Below are positions 38,769 to 48,752 of a stretch of 64,000 nucleotides of DNA, in pieces. Location: NCBI GenBank assembly GCA_003558125.1, contig PWMQ01000101.1, forward strand, positions 62,001 through 126,000, read 5' to 3'. Positions within the stretch are counted from its first letter, which is position 1. Every line of letters begins with the position of its first letter. The position numbers were made by a program, and so were the translations under genes. The DNA is from Natronospira sp. GTDB taxonomy: Bacteria > Pseudomonadota > Gammaproteobacteria > Natronospirales > Natronospiraceae. The notes below the pieces were generated by a model. That model saw nothing but the letters and a program-made list of their open reading frames with translations. It searched no databases and was not told where the DNA came from.

Positions 38769-39415
38769 TGTTCACCGGTTTGATTGAAGGCCAGGGGCGG
38801 GTTCGGGCCCTGCGTCGCCAGGGGCAGGATGCGCGCCTGGACATTGATACCAGCGGTCTTGGCATGGAAGACATTGCCGAGGGCGACAGTGTGGCCGTCA
38901 ACGGCTGCTGCCTGACGGCGCTGGCGCCGCACAAGGCCGGCTTTGCCGCCGACGTCTCCGGCGAGACCCTGTCCCTGACCAGCCTGGGTGATCTGCGCGA
39001 GGGCGACCCGGTCAATCTGGAACGCTCGCTGACCCCGAGTACTCGCATGGGCGGGCATTTTGTCACCGGGCATGTGGACGGGCTGGCGCGCTGCGTGGAA
39101 CGCCGGCGCGAGGGGGCCTCCTGGCGCTTTGGCTTTGAATTGCCCGGCAGGCTTGAGAAGTACGTGGCCCGCAAGGGCTCCATTGCCATTGACGGCATCA
39201 GCCTGACCGTCAATGAAGTCAGCGGTCGACGCTTCGGGGTCAACATCATTCCCCATACGTTGGAAAAGACAAATCTGGACCGCTGCCAGGTGGGCACCCG
39301 GGTCAATATCGAGATTGATCTGGTGGCCCGCTATCTGGAACGCCTCATGGGCCTGGATGCCCGTCAGCCCGATGGCAGCCTGCGCACGGATCTGCTGGCG
39401 GACAAGGGCAACTGA
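38768..39415 (+). CDS. ribE: Riboflavin synthase alpha subunit
   Basis: The protein has 215 residues, starting at ATG 38768 in TGATG with the ribD stop. The two lumazine-binding repeats start [10 protein letters not shown] and, for the second, with TRMGGHFVTGHVDG. CLTAL and ISLTVNEVSG are the paired catalytic segments. The enzyme dismutates two dimethyl-ribityl-lumazines to riboflavin. Confidence 0.97.
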   Translation: MFTGLIEGQGRVRALRRQGQDARLDIDTSGLGMEDIAEGDSVAVNGCCLTALAPHKAGFAADVSGETLSLTSLGDLREGDPVNLERSLTPSTRMGGHFVTGHVDGLARCVERRREGASWRFGFELPGRLEKYVARKGSIAIDGISLTVNEVSGRRFGVNIIPHTLEKTNLDRCQVGTRVNIEIDLVARYLERLMGLDARQPDGSLRTDLLADKGN

Positions 39416-39443
39416 TTCTTACCTCTGGACTAGCTGGATAATC

Positions 39444-40559
39444 ATGGCATTCAACCGCATCAGCGAAATCATCGACGACCTGCAGGCCGGCAAGATGGTC
39501 ATCATGGTGGATGACGAGGACCGGGAAAACGAGGGCGATCTGATGATGCTCTCGGAAAAGGTCACCCCCGAGGACATCAACTTCATGGCCCGTTATGGCC
39601 GGGGCCTGATCTGCGTCACCCTGACCCGGGAGCGTTGCCAGCGCTTGCGCCTGCCCCTGATGGTGAGCGAGAACGATGCCTCCTTCGGCACCAACTTCAC
39701 GGTTTCCATCGAGGCCGCCGAGGGGGTCACCACCGGCATTTCCGCCCATGACCGGGCCCGTACCGTGCAGGTGGCGGTGGACCCCGAGACCCGCCCCGAG
39801 GACCTGGTTCAGCCGGGGCACATCTTTCCCATCATGGCCCAGCCGGGCGGCGTGCTGACCCGGGCCGGCCATACCGAGGCCGGCTGTGATCTCGGGCGCA
39901 TGGCGGGCCAGATTCCCTCCTGCACCATTGTCGAGATCCTCAACGAGGACGGGACCATGGCCCGGCGGCCGGATCTGGAGAAGTTCGCCAGGGAGCACGG
40001 GCTCAAGATGGGCACCATTGCCGACCTGATCCGGCACCGCATGGACACGGAGCACACCGTGGAGCGGATCTATTCCCGCAAGGTGCCCACCGAGTTCGGG
40101 GAGTTCGATCTGCACGCCTACGAGGATCATCTGCACAAGACCGTGCACATCGCCCTGACCCGGGGGGAGATCAAGCCGGAGACCCCCACCCCGGTGCGCG
40201 TGCATCTGCAGGACACGCTCGGCGATGTGGTGGGCATTGAATGGAAGTCCATGGGCTGGCCGCTGCGCAATGCCATGCGCCGCATTGCCGAGGATGGCGG
40301 GGTATTGGTGATTCTGCGGCCCGAGGATAACCCCCGGGATCTGATCGAGCGCCTCCAGCACGGCCCCGACCTGCCCGAGCCCGACGAGGCCCCGGGCGAG
40401 GACGGTGCCACGGTGCTCAGGACCTACGGCATCGGGGCCCAGATCCTGGCTGACCTTGGGGTGCGCAAGATGAAGGTGCTGTCGGCACCCAAGCGCATGC
40501 AGGGCATTTCCGGCTTAGGCCTGGAAGTGGTGGAATACGTGGGTACCAGCGATAGCTGA
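39444..40559 (+). CDS. ribBX: Dihydroxybutanone-phosphate synthase with degenerate GTP cyclohydrolase II domain
   Basis: The protein has 371 residues. The first 200 form an intact RibB ([35 protein letters not shown], with D and E metal ligands). The second half has the fold of GTP cyclohydrolase II but lacks the zinc cysteines: the place of the usual C-x10-C-x-C reads [19 protein letters not shown]. So only the butanone phosphate is likely made here, and a separate RibA must exist outside the window. The start is ATG 39444; the ribosome site is weak. Confidence 0.92.
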   Translation: MAFNRISEIIDDLQAGKMVIMVDDEDRENEGDLMMLSEKVTPEDINFMARYGRGLICVTLTRERCQRLRLPLMVSENDASFGTNFTVSIEAAEGVTTGISAHDRARTVQVAVDPETRPEDLVQPGHIFPIMAQPGGVLTRAGHTEAGCDLGRMAGQIPSCTIVEILNEDGTMARRPDLEKFAREHGLKMGTIADLIRHRMDTEHTVERIYSRKVPTEFGEFDLHAYEDHLHKTVHIALTRGEIKPETPTPVRVHLQDTLGDVVGIEWKSMGWPLRNAMRRIAEDGGVLVILRPEDNPRDLIERLQHGPDLPEPDEAPGEDGATVLRTYGIGAQILADLGVRKMKVLSAPKRMQGISGLGLEVVEYVGTSDS

Positions 40560-40639
40560 TCGCGGTGTCCTTGTGAGGTATCTCCGGGCTACCCTGTGTA
40601 GTCTGTGGTGAAGACCCTTTTACAGCAGGAATCAGAAAA

Positions 40640-41119
40640 ATGACCGAGAGAAAGACGATCGAAGGCGAGATGGTGGTCGAAAAGGCCCGCTTCGCGGTGC
40701 TTGCCACCCGCTTCAACGGTTTCATCGTGGAGCGCCTGGTGGAGGGGGCCGTGGATGCCCTAAAGCGTCACGGCGCGGCTGATGCGGATATCGACATCAT
40801 TCGCGCGCCGGGTGCCTGGGAGCTGCCCCTGGTGGCTCGCCGGGTGGCGGCCACGGGCGACTACCATGGCATCGTCGCCCTGGGCTGCGTGATCCGTGGC
40901 GCCACGCCCCATTTCGATTATGTCTGTGGCGAATGCAGCCGTGGCCTGGGGCGGGTCGCCGACGACAGCGGTCTGCCGGTGGGCTTTGGCGTGCTGACCG
41001 TTGACACCATCGAACAGGCGGTGGAGCGGGCCGGCACCAAGGCCGGCAACAAGGGTGTGGAAGCGGCCACGGCCGTGATCGAGATGGTTAACCTGCTGCG
41101 CCGGATCGAGGGCAAATGA
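40640..41119 (+). CDS. ribH: 6,7-dimethyl-8-ribityllumazine synthase
   Basis: The protein has 159 residues. It joins the butanone phosphate to the ribitylaminouracil, the step before riboflavin synthase. Motifs are [47 protein letters not shown] and [14 protein letters not shown]. An 80-bp gap precedes it; the stop overlaps nusB (ATGA). Confidence 0.97.
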   Translation: MTERKTIEGEMVVEKARFAVLATRFNGFIVERLVEGAVDALKRHGAADADIDIIRAPGAWELPLVARRVAATGDYHGIVALGCVIRGATPHFDYVCGECSRGLGRVADDSGLPVGFGVLTVDTIEQAVERAGTKAGNKGVEAATAVIEMVNLLRRIEGK

Positions 41120-41595
41120 GCGAACAAAGCCCCCAGGACAAACAGGCCCAGCTCCGTGAGCGGGAGCTGATCAAGCGCCGGAGCAAGGCCCGCCATCTGG
41201 CCGTGCAGGCGGTCTATCAGTGGCAGTTGGCGGCCACCGACACCGCTGATCTGCTCGCCCAGTTCCATGAGGACGAGGGCATGGACAAGGCCGACGGCGA
41301 GTATTTCGACGGGCTGGTGCGGGCCTGCATTGGTGACCCGGACCGGCTCAAGGGCGTTTATGCCGATTATCTGGATCGCCCGGAGGTGCAGCTGGACCCG
41401 GTGGAGCGGGCCATCCTGATGGTGGCCGCCCACGAACTGCAGGAACACCTGGAGGTGCCCTGGCGGGTGGTGTTGGACGAGGCGGTGTCCCTGGCCCGGC
41501 GTTTCGGCGCCGAGGACAGTCACCGCTTCATCAATGCCGTGCTCGACAAGGCCTCCGCCGAACTGCGCAAACTGGAACGCGGCGCCGGCCGCTGA
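41116..41595 (+). CDS. nusB: Transcription antitermination factor NusB
   Basis: The protein has 159 residues, all helical, starting in the ribH stop. [17 protein letters not shown] and [13 protein letters not shown] are the family signatures. NusB binds boxA RNA with S10 in rRNA antitermination. The ribH-nusB pair is widespread. Confidence 0.96.
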   Translation: MSEQSPQDKQAQLRERELIKRRSKARHLAVQAVYQWQLAATDTADLLAQFHEDEGMDKADGEYFDGLVRACIGDPDRLKGVYADYLDRPEVQLDPVERAILMVAAHELQEHLEVPWRVVLDEAVSLARRFGAEDSHRFINAVLDKASAELRKLERGAGR

Positions 41596-41610
41596 CGGGG
41601 CGGGACTGCC

Positions 41611-42195
41611 ATGACTCAGGCCAGTGCACAGGAGCTCAGCCAACCCGCTGCCCGCCGCAAGATTCACGAGCGGCGGATCATCTGTGAAGGCTTTCAGCGT
41701 GAGGACGGTCTCTGGGACATCGAGGGACGGCTGACCGACGAAAAGGCCTATCCCTTCGAGAATCAGTACCGGGGCCGCCTGGAACCGGGGGAGTTCATTC
41801 ACCGCATGGGTCTGCGCATGACCCTGGATGATGACTTTCGCATCCACCGGGTCGAGGCCATGATGAGCGACCATCCCTTCGCGGTCTGTCCGGAGATTGT
41901 AGCCGCCTTCCGCCGTGTCGAGGGGCTGGTGGTCAAGCCCGGCTGGTCCAGGGCCATGCGCGAGCGGGTCGGGGGCGTGCAGGGCTGCACCCATCTGGTG
42001 ACCCTGCTGGATAATCTGGCCATTGTCGCCTTTCAGACCATTGCGCCCTTGAAGCGCAAGGACCCCACCGTGGAAAGTCGCGGCAAGCCCCGCCATATCG
42101 ATTCCTGCCACGCCCTGCGCTCCGACGGACCCGTGGTTCGCGAGCACTACCCCCGCTGGTATCGAAAGCCGACCAGATCCGAAGGCGAGTCATGA
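41611..42195 (+). CDS. DUF2889 family protein
   Basis: The protein has 194 residues and no known activity. RRIICEGFQREDGLWDIEGRLTD and GVQGCTHLVTLLDNLAIVAFQ are DUF2889 segments. A conserved CTH and Cys in SCHA could bind metal, but that is inference. It overlaps thiL by four bases, so it is in the same transcript. There is no signal peptide. Confidence 0.82.
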   Translation: MTQASAQELSQPAARRKIHERRIICEGFQREDGLWDIEGRLTDEKAYPFENQYRGRLEPGEFIHRMGLRMTLDDDFRIHRVEAMMSDHPFAVCPEIVAAFRRVEGLVVKPGWSRAMRERVGGVQGCTHLVTLLDNLAIVAFQTIAPLKRKDPTVESRGKPRHIDSCHALRSDGPVVREHYPRWYRKPTRSEGES

Positions 42196-43163
42196 GTCAG
42201 CGGGAATTCGAGCTGATCAGAAGGCTATTCCGCGAGCGGGTCCAGGCCGCCGACGATCTCCCGGTGGGGATTGGTGATGACGGAGCCGTACTTCGGGTCG
42301 AGGCCGGGGAACTGGTCTGGGCGATCGACACCATCAATGCCGGGGTTCACTTTCCCACGGATGCCCCCGCTCATGCCGTCGGCCATCGTGTGCTGGCCGT
42401 CAATCTCAGTGATCTGGTGGCCATGGGCGCCACGGCGCGCTGGGCCCTGCTGTCCCTGAGCCTGGATGAAACGCCGGATGAGAAGTGGCTGGAGGGTTTC
42501 TGCGCGGGATTCTTTGAGCTGGCCGAGCGAGCCGGGGTCGTGCTGGGCGGCGGTGACATGACTCGCGGTCCGCTGGCGGCCTCGGTCAGCCTGCTGGGGC
42601 GGGCGGGGCAGGCGGTGGTGACGCGGCGGGGCGCCCGTCTCGGTGACTGGCTGCTGGTCTCCGGCACCCTGGGCGATGCCCGCGCCGGCCTGGATATCGC
42701 CCTGGGCGACGATCATGTCATCAATGAGCATGAGCGCAGCCTGCTGGCCCGCTATCTCTACCCGGAGCCCCGTCTGGGCCTGAGTGAACCCCTGGCCCGA
42801 TATGCGACGTCGGCCATTGATCTGTCCGATGGTCTCTGTGCCGATCTCGGCCATCTTTTGCGGGAGAGCGGCGTTGGGGCCGAGCTGGCCCTGGACCAGT
42901 TGCCGCTCTCCCCGGCCCTGCGCGCCCATGCGGCCGAGGAAGCGCCGGAGCTGGCCCTGGCCGGCGGCGATGATTACGAAATCCTCTGCACCGCCGGACC
43001 GGATCAGGTCGAGGCCCTGGAGTCCTCGGCTCAGGCGGCGGGGCTGACCCTGCAGCGGATCGGTCGCATCGTCGAGCAGCGCGGGCTCCAGATCCGCAAT
43101 GCCGAGGGTGAGCGGGTCAGCCCGCCAACGGGCTTTTCCCATTTTGGAGAGACGGATGCGTAA
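42192..43163 (+). CDS. thiL: Thiamine-monophosphate kinase
   Basis: The protein has 323 residues. It phosphorylates thiamine monophosphate to the diphosphate cofactor. It has IGDDGAVLR, a Gly-rich LGGGDMTRGP, SAIDLSDGLCADLGHLL and GGDDYEIL, as in the PurM-fold ThiL family. The stop overlaps the start of pgpA by eight bases. Confidence 0.96.
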   Translation: MSQREFELIRRLFRERVQAADDLPVGIGDDGAVLRVEAGELVWAIDTINAGVHFPTDAPAHAVGHRVLAVNLSDLVAMGATARWALLSLSLDETPDEKWLEGFCAGFFELAERAGVVLGGGDMTRGPLAASVSLLGRAGQAVVTRRGARLGDWLLVSGTLGDARAGLDIALGDDHVINEHERSLLARYLYPEPRLGLSEPLARYATSAIDLSDGLCADLGHLLRESGVGAELALDQLPLSPALRAHAAEEAPELALAGGDDYEILCTAGPDQVEALESSAQAAGLTLQRIGRIVEQRGLQIRNAEGERVSPPTGFSHFGETDA

Positions 43164-43671
43164 GCACGCGCCCATGCCCCCGGCACGGCAGGTTTTTACT
43201 GACCCGGTGCATTTTCTTGCCTTCGGTTTCGGCCTGGGCCTGTCTCCCAAGGCGCCGGGAACGGTAGGGACCCTGGCGGCACTGCCTTTTCTGCTGCTCT
43301 CGGCCCAATGGCACTTCATGGCGCAATTGGCCCTTGCCGTAGCCGTGTGTCTGGTGGGGATATGGATCTGCGGTGAAAGCGCCCGGCGCCTGGACAGCCA
43401 TGACCATCCCGGTATCGTCTGGGACGAGATCGGCGGCTGGCTGGTGACCATGCTGCTGGTACCCATCAACCCCCTCACCCTGGTGGCGGGCTATCTGTTG
43501 TTCCGCTTTTTCGATATCGTCAAGCCTTGGCCCATCCGCTGGCTGGACCGCCATGTCCATGGCGGGCTGGGTATCATGCTGGATGACATCATCGCGGCAG
43601 TCATGGCCGGACTGGTGCTCTGGATAGGCTATAGTTGGCACGTGGGGGACTTCACTCACGCCATGCTCTGA
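43156..43671 (+). CDS. pgpA: Phosphatidylglycerophosphatase A
   Basis: The protein has 171 residues, starting at ATG 43156 after GGAGAG. GTVGTLAALP, WDEIGGWLV and FRFFDIVKPWPI are PgpA signatures, with about four membrane helices. It removes a phosphate from phosphatidylglycerophosphate at the inner membrane. The nusB-thiL-pgpA order is common in gammaproteobacteria. Confidence 0.94.
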   Translation: MRKHAPMPPARQVFTDPVHFLAFGFGLGLSPKAPGTVGTLAALPFLLLSAQWHFMAQLALAVAVCLVGIWICGESARRLDSHDHPGIVWDEIGGWLVTMLLVPINPLTLVAGYLLFRFFDIVKPWPIRWLDRHVHGGLGIMLDDIIAAVMAGLVLWIGYSWHVGDFTHAML

Positions 43672-43680
43672 GGGGACGAA

Positions 43681-44976
43681 ATGAGTTCAGGGTCGGGCAA
43701 GAATCGCATTGTTGCGCTGGAAAAACCGGCACCGAGACGTATTGGCAAGTATGTCGTTGCCCGTGAGCTGGGGCGTGGTACCACCAGTACCGTCTATCTC
43801 TGCCACGACTCCTATCGGGGGCAGGATGTAGCGGTAAAGCTCTACGCCTCCGACAGCGAACTCACCCCCGAAGAGGCCGATGTCCGCCGCCGGCTGTTCT
43901 TCAACGAAGCCCAGATGGCGGGGATGCTGGATCATCCCAATATTCTCCCCATTCTCGATGCCGGTGAACTGGACGATGCCCGCTACATCGTCATGGAGTA
44001 TGTGGACGGGGCCCGGCCCTTGACCGAGCACACTCATCCCGACCGCCTCTTGCCCATCGGCAAGGCGGTGGAAGTGGCCTTCAAGTGTGCCCGCGCCCTG
44101 GAATACGCCCATCGTCAGGGGGTGATCCACCGGGATGTGAAGCCCGGCAACATCCTGGTCACGCGCAATGGCGACATCCGACTGGCGGATTTTGGTGTGG
44201 CCCGTACCGAACAGGGCAGTCTCAGCAAGGTGCGTGGCCTGATCGGCTCGCCCAGCTACATGGCCCCCGAGCAGTTGGGCAAGCACATTGCCACCCGGGA
44301 AACGGACCTCTACGCCCTGGGCGTGGTCCTCTATGAACTGCTGACCGGCAAGCGCCCCTTCTACGGGGATTCCCTGGAAAAGCTCCGCCAGCAGGTGACC
44401 TACGCCTCGCCGCTGCCCGTGCATCGTCTCCGTGAAGAAGTGCCGCCGGCCCTGGAGCGCATCGTCAATCGGGCCCTGGAAAAGCAGCCCGCCCGCCGTT
44501 ATCGCTCGGGTCTGGAGTTTGCCGCCGACCTGTCCCAGGCCTTCAAGCAGGCCGCCCGCCTGCGCCAGCAGATGGTCGAGCAGGAGCGTTTCCGGCAGTT
44601 GCGCCATCGTGATTTCTTTCGGGATTTCGCCTATCCGGATATCTGGGAGCTGCTCAACGCCGGCAGTTGGGAGGAGTACAAGGCGGGCGATGTGATCGTC
44701 CAGGCCGGGGAGCTGGATCAAAGCTTCTTCATCGTGGTCAACGGCGTTGCCAGTGTTTACCGCGATGGCCAGGTGATTGGTCGCTTCCAGCAGGGGCAGT
44801 GCTTTGGCGAGGCCGGTTATCTGGAGGGTGCTCGACGGGAGCACAATATCGTCGCCGACGAGGACACCGAAGTCCTCCGCCTTACCGCCACCGCCATCGA
44901 CCGCTGCTCCACCGACTGTCAGCTCCGCTTCATGCGCCAATTCCTCCGCATGCTCCTGGCCCGCCTGAGTAGCTGA
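43681..44976 (+). CDS. Ser/Thr protein kinase fused to a cyclic-nucleotide-binding-like domain
   Basis: The protein has 431 residues. A Hanks-type kinase (about 20-285) has the Gly loop GRGTTSTVY, Lys in VAVKLY, HRDVKPGN near 150, ADFGVA near 170 and MAPEQ. A short basic helix links it to a cNMP-like domain (about 320-425) with the phosphate loop FGEAGYLEGARREHN. One Arg at the phosphate position is kept, but the usual AAT is EHN, so cyclic nucleotide binding is uncertain. It starts nine bases after pgpA. It has no membrane segment. Confidence 0.9.
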   Translation: MSSGSGKNRIVALEKPAPRRIGKYVVARELGRGTTSTVYLCHDSYRGQDVAVKLYASDSELTPEEADVRRRLFFNEAQMAGMLDHPNILPILDAGELDDARYIVMEYVDGARPLTEHTHPDRLLPIGKAVEVAFKCARALEYAHRQGVIHRDVKPGNILVTRNGDIRLADFGVARTEQGSLSKVRGLIGSPSYMAPEQLGKHIATRETDLYALGVVLYELLTGKRPFYGDSLEKLRQQVTYASPLPVHRLREEVPPALERIVNRALEKQPARRYRSGLEFAADLSQAFKQAARLRQQMVEQERFRQLRHRDFFRDFAYPDIWELLNAGSWEEYKAGDVIVQAGELDQSFFIVVNGVASVYRDGQVIGRFQQGQCFGEAGYLEGARREHNIVADEDTEVLRLTATAIDRCSTDCQLRFMRQFLRMLLARLSS

Positions 44977-45006
44977 GCGCCTTAGGTGAAGACATTCAAA
45001 AGATTG

Positions 45007-45344
45007 CCTCGCGCAAAGACGCCAAGACGCAAAGAAGGAATTTTATTTTTCTCGCGCAGAGACGCGGAGGCGCAGAGAGGAGTCTGTGTTGTGGGAGGGG
45101 CATTTCTGCCCCGACCATTCCAGGGCAATGGCCATTGTCTGCCAGGGTCAGCTTTCATTACCTGACTGTGGGAGAGGCTTTAGCCTCGATCCTCGCTAGC
45201 CGATAGCACTGCCGAGAGGTTGGAGCGTTTCCAGCACCTGCCTTCCTTGTCGACGACCACAATAATCATTCTCTGCGCCTCCGCGTCTCCGCGCGATAAA
45301 TTATTCTTTTGAATTTCTTTGCGTCTTGGCGTCTTTGCGTGAGG
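45007..45344. repeat. Nested long inverted repeats with two REP units
   Basis: The gap 44977-45349 has no gene. Outer arms 45007-45036 and 45315-45344 match at 29 of 30 (core CGCAAAGACGCCAAGACGC). Inner arms 45052-45078 and 45270-45296 match at 26 of 27 (core GACGCGGAGGCGCAGAG). Both pairs share one centre near 45175. Between are two plus-strand REP-like units, 45091-45115 and 45168-45189, each GTGGGAG plus a small palindrome and CGA. Confidence 0.85.
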
Positions 45345-45349
45345 CCGCC

Positions 45350-45766
45350 TTAATCCATGGAAGGTGGTTTGCGGAGTCGTTTGTTCTTGCCCCGTTGTTT
45401 TTTTTCGTCCACCCGGCGGGCCTTGGCCCGTTTGCTGGGTTTGGTGGGGCGGCGTTTCTTGCGGGTGGCGGCGACGCTGCGAACGAGTTGCTGCAGGCGG
45501 GCGAGGGCGGCAGCCTTGTTGTCTTCCTGGCTGCGGGTCTCGTCCGCCTTGATCACCACCAGGCCACTCTTGGTGATGCGATGATCGCTCAGGGCCAGCA
45601 GGCGTTCCTTGTAGACAGCCGGCAGGGAGGACGCGGCGATGTCGAACCGTAGCTGAATTGCTGTCGCCACCTTGTTCACGTTTTGCCCGCCCGCGCCACG
45701 TGAGCGAACCGCCGTCAGCTCGATCTCGTCCTCCGGAATGACAACGCTGTTGGATATTTTCAGCAT
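45350..45766 (-). CDS. arfB: Alternative ribosome-rescue factor ArfB
   Basis: The protein has 138 residues. The release-factor loop is GAGGQNVNKV, with GGQ that hydrolyses peptidyl-tRNA. The C-terminus is a long Lys/Arg-rich tail (KKRRPTKPSKRAKARR), which in ArfB enters the empty mRNA channel of stalled ribosomes. Length fits ArfB, not full RF1/RF2. It lies downstream of folE2 but after a terminator, so it has its own promoter. Confidence 0.94.
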   Translation of the reverse strand: MLKISNSVVIPEDEIELTAVRSRGAGGQNVNKVATAIQLRFDIAASSLPAVYKERLLALSDHRITKSGLVVIKADETRSQEDNKAAALARLQQLVRSVAATRKKRRPTKPSKRAKARRVDEKKQRGKNKRLRKPPSMD

Positions 45767-45849
45767 GCGTGACCCCAGGTTTCCATCGCAGCCAATGCAG
45801 GAGTGGATTCAGCCGCGAGCCAAGTGCGTGGCAGGCAATTCACAGCCAC

Positions 45850-45883
45850 AAAAAAGCCGGCAGTCTTCGGGAAGGCTGCCGGC
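45850..45883 (-). terminator. Intrinsic terminator of folE2 transcript
   Basis: On the minus strand GCCGGCAG...CTGCCGGC (45856-45883) forms a strong stem, followed by six T residues (45850-45855 as A on the plus strand). It is 31 bp after the folE2 stop. Confidence 0.85.
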
Positions 45884-45913
45884 CCGATAATCAGAGGTTC
45901 CTTAGAGCTTACC

Positions 45914-46738
45914 TCAGCCTTCCTCCGCCTCCTTGTCCTTCTCGATCAGGGCGTAGGCGGAGTGATTGTGAATGGACTCGAAGTTTTCCGAGGCCACGGT
46001 GTAGGCCGCAATGCGATCATCCTTGTTGAGGGCGACGGCGATATCGCGAACGATGTCCTCGACGAATTTGGGGTTGTCATAGGCCCGCTCGGTCACCCAT
46101 TTTTCATCGGGCCGCTTGAGCAGGCCGAACAACTCACAGGAAGCCTCCGCTTCCACCAGGTCAATCAGCTCCTCAATCCAGACAAAGTCCCGGGTGCGGG
46201 CAGTCACGGTGACGTGGGAGCGTTGGTTGTGGGCGCCGTAATCGGAGATCTTCTTGGAGCAAGGGCAGAGGCTGGTGACCGGCACCACTACACGGGTGGT
46301 CATGCGGTTCTCTCCCTTGATCCGTTCCCCGATGAAGCTCACCTCGTAATCCATCAGGCTTTCCACGCCGGAGACCGGCGCCTTCTTGTTGACGAAGTAA
46401 GGGAAGCTCATTTCAATGTGACCGGAGTCGGCCTCCAGCAGTTCGGTCATGCCGGAGAGCATGTCCTTGAAGGACCGGACCGTGATTTCCCGTTCCTGGT
46501 TTTCCAGGATCTGCACTAAGCGGGACATGTGGGTGCCCTTGAAGTCATGGGGCAGGTCCACATACATGTTGAAGTTGGCAATGGTGTGCTGCTCGCCCCC
46601 CGAGCGGTCGCGCACGCGCACGGGGTGGCGGATATCCTTGATACCCACCTTGTTGATGGGGATTCGCCGGGTATCGGCGCTGCCCTGTACATCGTCGATC
46701 ACGGTCACCTTGGCCTGCTGTGCGGTCGGCTTGCTCAT
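45914..46738 (-). CDS. folE2: GTP cyclohydrolase I type B
   Basis: The protein has 274 residues. It makes dihydroneopterin triphosphate for folate and other pterins. [21 protein letters not shown] holds the metal Cys, and [18 protein letters not shown] the Glu of the family. Type B enzymes work with several metals and are often made when zinc is short. It follows dxs by 45 bp on the same strand. Confidence 0.95.
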   Translation of the reverse strand: MSKPTAQQAKVTVIDDVQGSADTRRIPINKVGIKDIRHPVRVRDRSGGEQHTIANFNMYVDLPHDFKGTHMSRLVQILENQEREITVRSFKDMLSGMTELLEADSGHIEMSFPYFVNKKAPVSGVESLMDYEVSFIGERIKGENRMTTRVVVPVTSLCPCSKKISDYGAHNQRSHVTVTARTRDFVWIEELIDLVEAEASCELFGLLKRPDEKWVTERAYDNPKFVEDIVRDIAVALNKDDRIAAYTVASENFESIHNHSAYALIEKDKEAEEG

Positions 46739-46783
46739 TGTTCCATCCTTACGCGTTCATGATTCTTTGCTCAGGTTTCGGCT

Positions 46784-48685
46784 TCAGGAAACCAGGCGCT
46801 GTTTGTTGCCCTTGCGGTCCAGTCCCGCCCACCATTTCTCGATCTTTTCCCGGATGCCCTCGGCAGTCAGGCCGGCCTCGGCCAGCACATCGTCCCGGGA
46901 GCCATGTCCCAGATAGGCGTCCGGCAAGCCGATGGTAAGCACCGGGCAACGAATACCGGCTGCCGCCAGGGCTTCCAGTACTGCCGTACCCGCGCCACCC
47001 TGGCTGCTGTTGTCTTCCAGCGTCACCAGGGCGCCATGGTCTTGTGCGGCTTTTTGGACCGCTTCCAGGTCCAGGGGTTTCACGAAGCGCATGTTCCAGA
47101 CGCCCATGTCCAGGGATTCCACGGCCTCATGGCTGCGGTCCAGCAGGGCGCCGAAATTGAGCAGTGCCGGGCCCTTGCCGGTGCGGCGCTGTTCCGCCCG
47201 CCCCCAGGGCAGGGCCTCCATGGTCTCACTGACGGCCACACCGGGCCCCTTGCCGCGGGGATAGCGCACCGCCGTGGGGCCATTGTGCTGCCAGGCCGTG
47301 TAGAGCAGTTGCCGGCATTCATTTTCATCCGCCGGCACCAGCACGCTCATGTTGGGCAGACAGCGCAGGAAGCTGATATCGAAACTGCCGGCGTGGGTGG
47401 CGCCGTCGCCGCCCACGGGGCCCGCCCGGTCAATGGCGAACAGCACCGGCAGGTTCTGGACTGCCACATCATGAATGGCCTGGTCATAGGCCCGCTGCAG
47501 GAAGGTGGAGTAGATCGCCACCACCGGCTTCATGCCCTCGCAGGCCAGGCCGGCGGCCAGGGTCACCGAGTGCTGTTCGGCGATGCCCACATCGTAGTAA
47601 CGGTCCCGGAAGCGCTTGTGGTATTCCACCAGACCGGAGCCCTCCCGCATGGCCGGTGTGATGGCCGCAAAACGCTCATCCTCGGTCGCCATGTCGCAGG
47701 CCCATTGCCCAAAGACCTGGGAATAGCTGGGCCCGCCGCCACCCTTGGGTGCCATTTCCCCGGTCTCCGGATCAAACTTGCCGGGACCATGCCAGGTGAT
47801 CGGGTCCAGCTCGGCCGGGCCATAGCCCTTGCCCTTGCGGGTGACCACATGCAGGAACTGGGGGCCGGGCCGCTGCTGGAGATTCTCCAGCGTTTCCACC
47901 AGGGTCTCCACATCGTGGCCATCCACCGGGCCGATGTAATTCAGGCCCAGCTCTTCGAACAGGCTGGCCGGCGCCACCAGACCCTTGAAGTGCTCCTCGG
48001 ATTTACGAACCAGTTCCCGCAGGGGGGGCAAGGCTTCGAGCGCCTTCTTGCTGCCTTCCCGGAAACCGCCATAGAGGCGGCTGGAGAGGACGCGGGAGAA
48101 GTAATTGGACAGCGCGCCCACGTTTTCTGAAATGGACATGTCGTTGTCATTGAGAATGATCAACATGTCCGCCTTGGTGGAGCCGGCGTGATTGAGGGCT
48201 TCGAAGGCCATGCCGGCGGTCATGGCGCCGTCGCCGATGACTGCAGCAACCTTGCGGCTGCCGCCCTGGGCGCGGTTGGCCAGGGACATGCCCAGGGCCG
48301 CGCTCACCGAGGTGCTGGAATGGCCCACACCGAAGGTGTCGTACTCACTCTCCTCGCGCTTGGGGAAGGGGGCCAGGCCGCCGACTTTGCGAATGGTGGC
48401 CAGTTGTTCCCGCCGCCCGGTGAGAATCTTGTGGGGGTAGGCCTGGTGGCCTACGTCCCAGACGATCCGGTCCTCGGGCGTCTGATAGGCATAGTGCAGG
48501 GCGAGGGTGAGCTCCACTACCCCGAGGCCGGCAGCAAAATGGCCACCATTGCCGCTCAAGGTCTGGACCATGTACTGACGCAGTTCCTCGGCGACCCGAG
48601 GCAGTTCGCTGCGGGGCAGGGCACGGAGATCGGCCGGTGTCTGGATCCGGTCGAGCAGGGGGTATTGGTGGTCGCTGTCGGTCAT
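46784..48685 (-). CDS. dxs: 1-deoxy-D-xylulose-5-phosphate synthase
   Basis: The protein has 633 residues. It makes DXP, the first intermediate of the MEP isoprenoid route, from pyruvate and glyceraldehyde phosphate with thiamine diphosphate. [18 protein letters not shown] binds the metal and pyrophosphate; [15 protein letters not shown] and [15 protein letters not shown] are later signatures. It follows ispA by 67 bp. Confidence 0.97.
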   Translation of the reverse strand: MTDSDHQYPLLDRIQTPADLRALPRSELPRVAEELRQYMVQTLSGNGGHFAAGLGVVELTLALHYAYQTPEDRIVWDVGHQAYPHKILTGRREQLATIRKVGGLAPFPKREESEYDTFGVGHSSTSVSAALGMSLANRAQGGSRKVAAVIGDGAMTAGMAFEALNHAGSTKADMLIILNDNDMSISENVGALSNYFSRVLSSRLYGGFREGSKKALEALPPLRELVRKSEEHFKGLVAPASLFEELGLNYIGPVDGHDVETLVETLENLQQRPGPQFLHVVTRKGKGYGPAELDPITWHGPGKFDPETGEMAPKGGGGPSYSQVFGQWACDMATEDERFAAITPAMREGSGLVEYHKRFRDRYYDVGIAEQHSVTLAAGLACEGMKPVVAIYSTFLQRAYDQAIHDVAVQNLPVLFAIDRAGPVGGDGATHAGSFDISFLRCLPNMSVLVPADENECRQLLYTAWQHNGPTAVRYPRGKGPGVAVSETMEALPWGRAEQRRTGKGPALLNFGALLDRSHEAVESLDMGVWNMRFVKPLDLEAVQKAAQDHGALVTLEDNSSQGGAGTAVLEALAAAGIRCPVLTIGLPDAYLGHGSRDDVLAEAGLTAEGIREKIEKWWAGLDRKGNKQRLVS

Positions 48686-48752
48686 CGTCGCCTGCGTTGT
48701 CGGGTCAGGAGGTCAATTATCCGCTGAGCGGGGGGCGTCTATCAAACGGTGC

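Noticed and set aside
39416-39443. FMN riboswitch near the riboflavin genes
   Set aside because: The gaps within the rib run are 28 and 80 bp, too short for the conserved RFN element, and none of its conserved blocks is seen.
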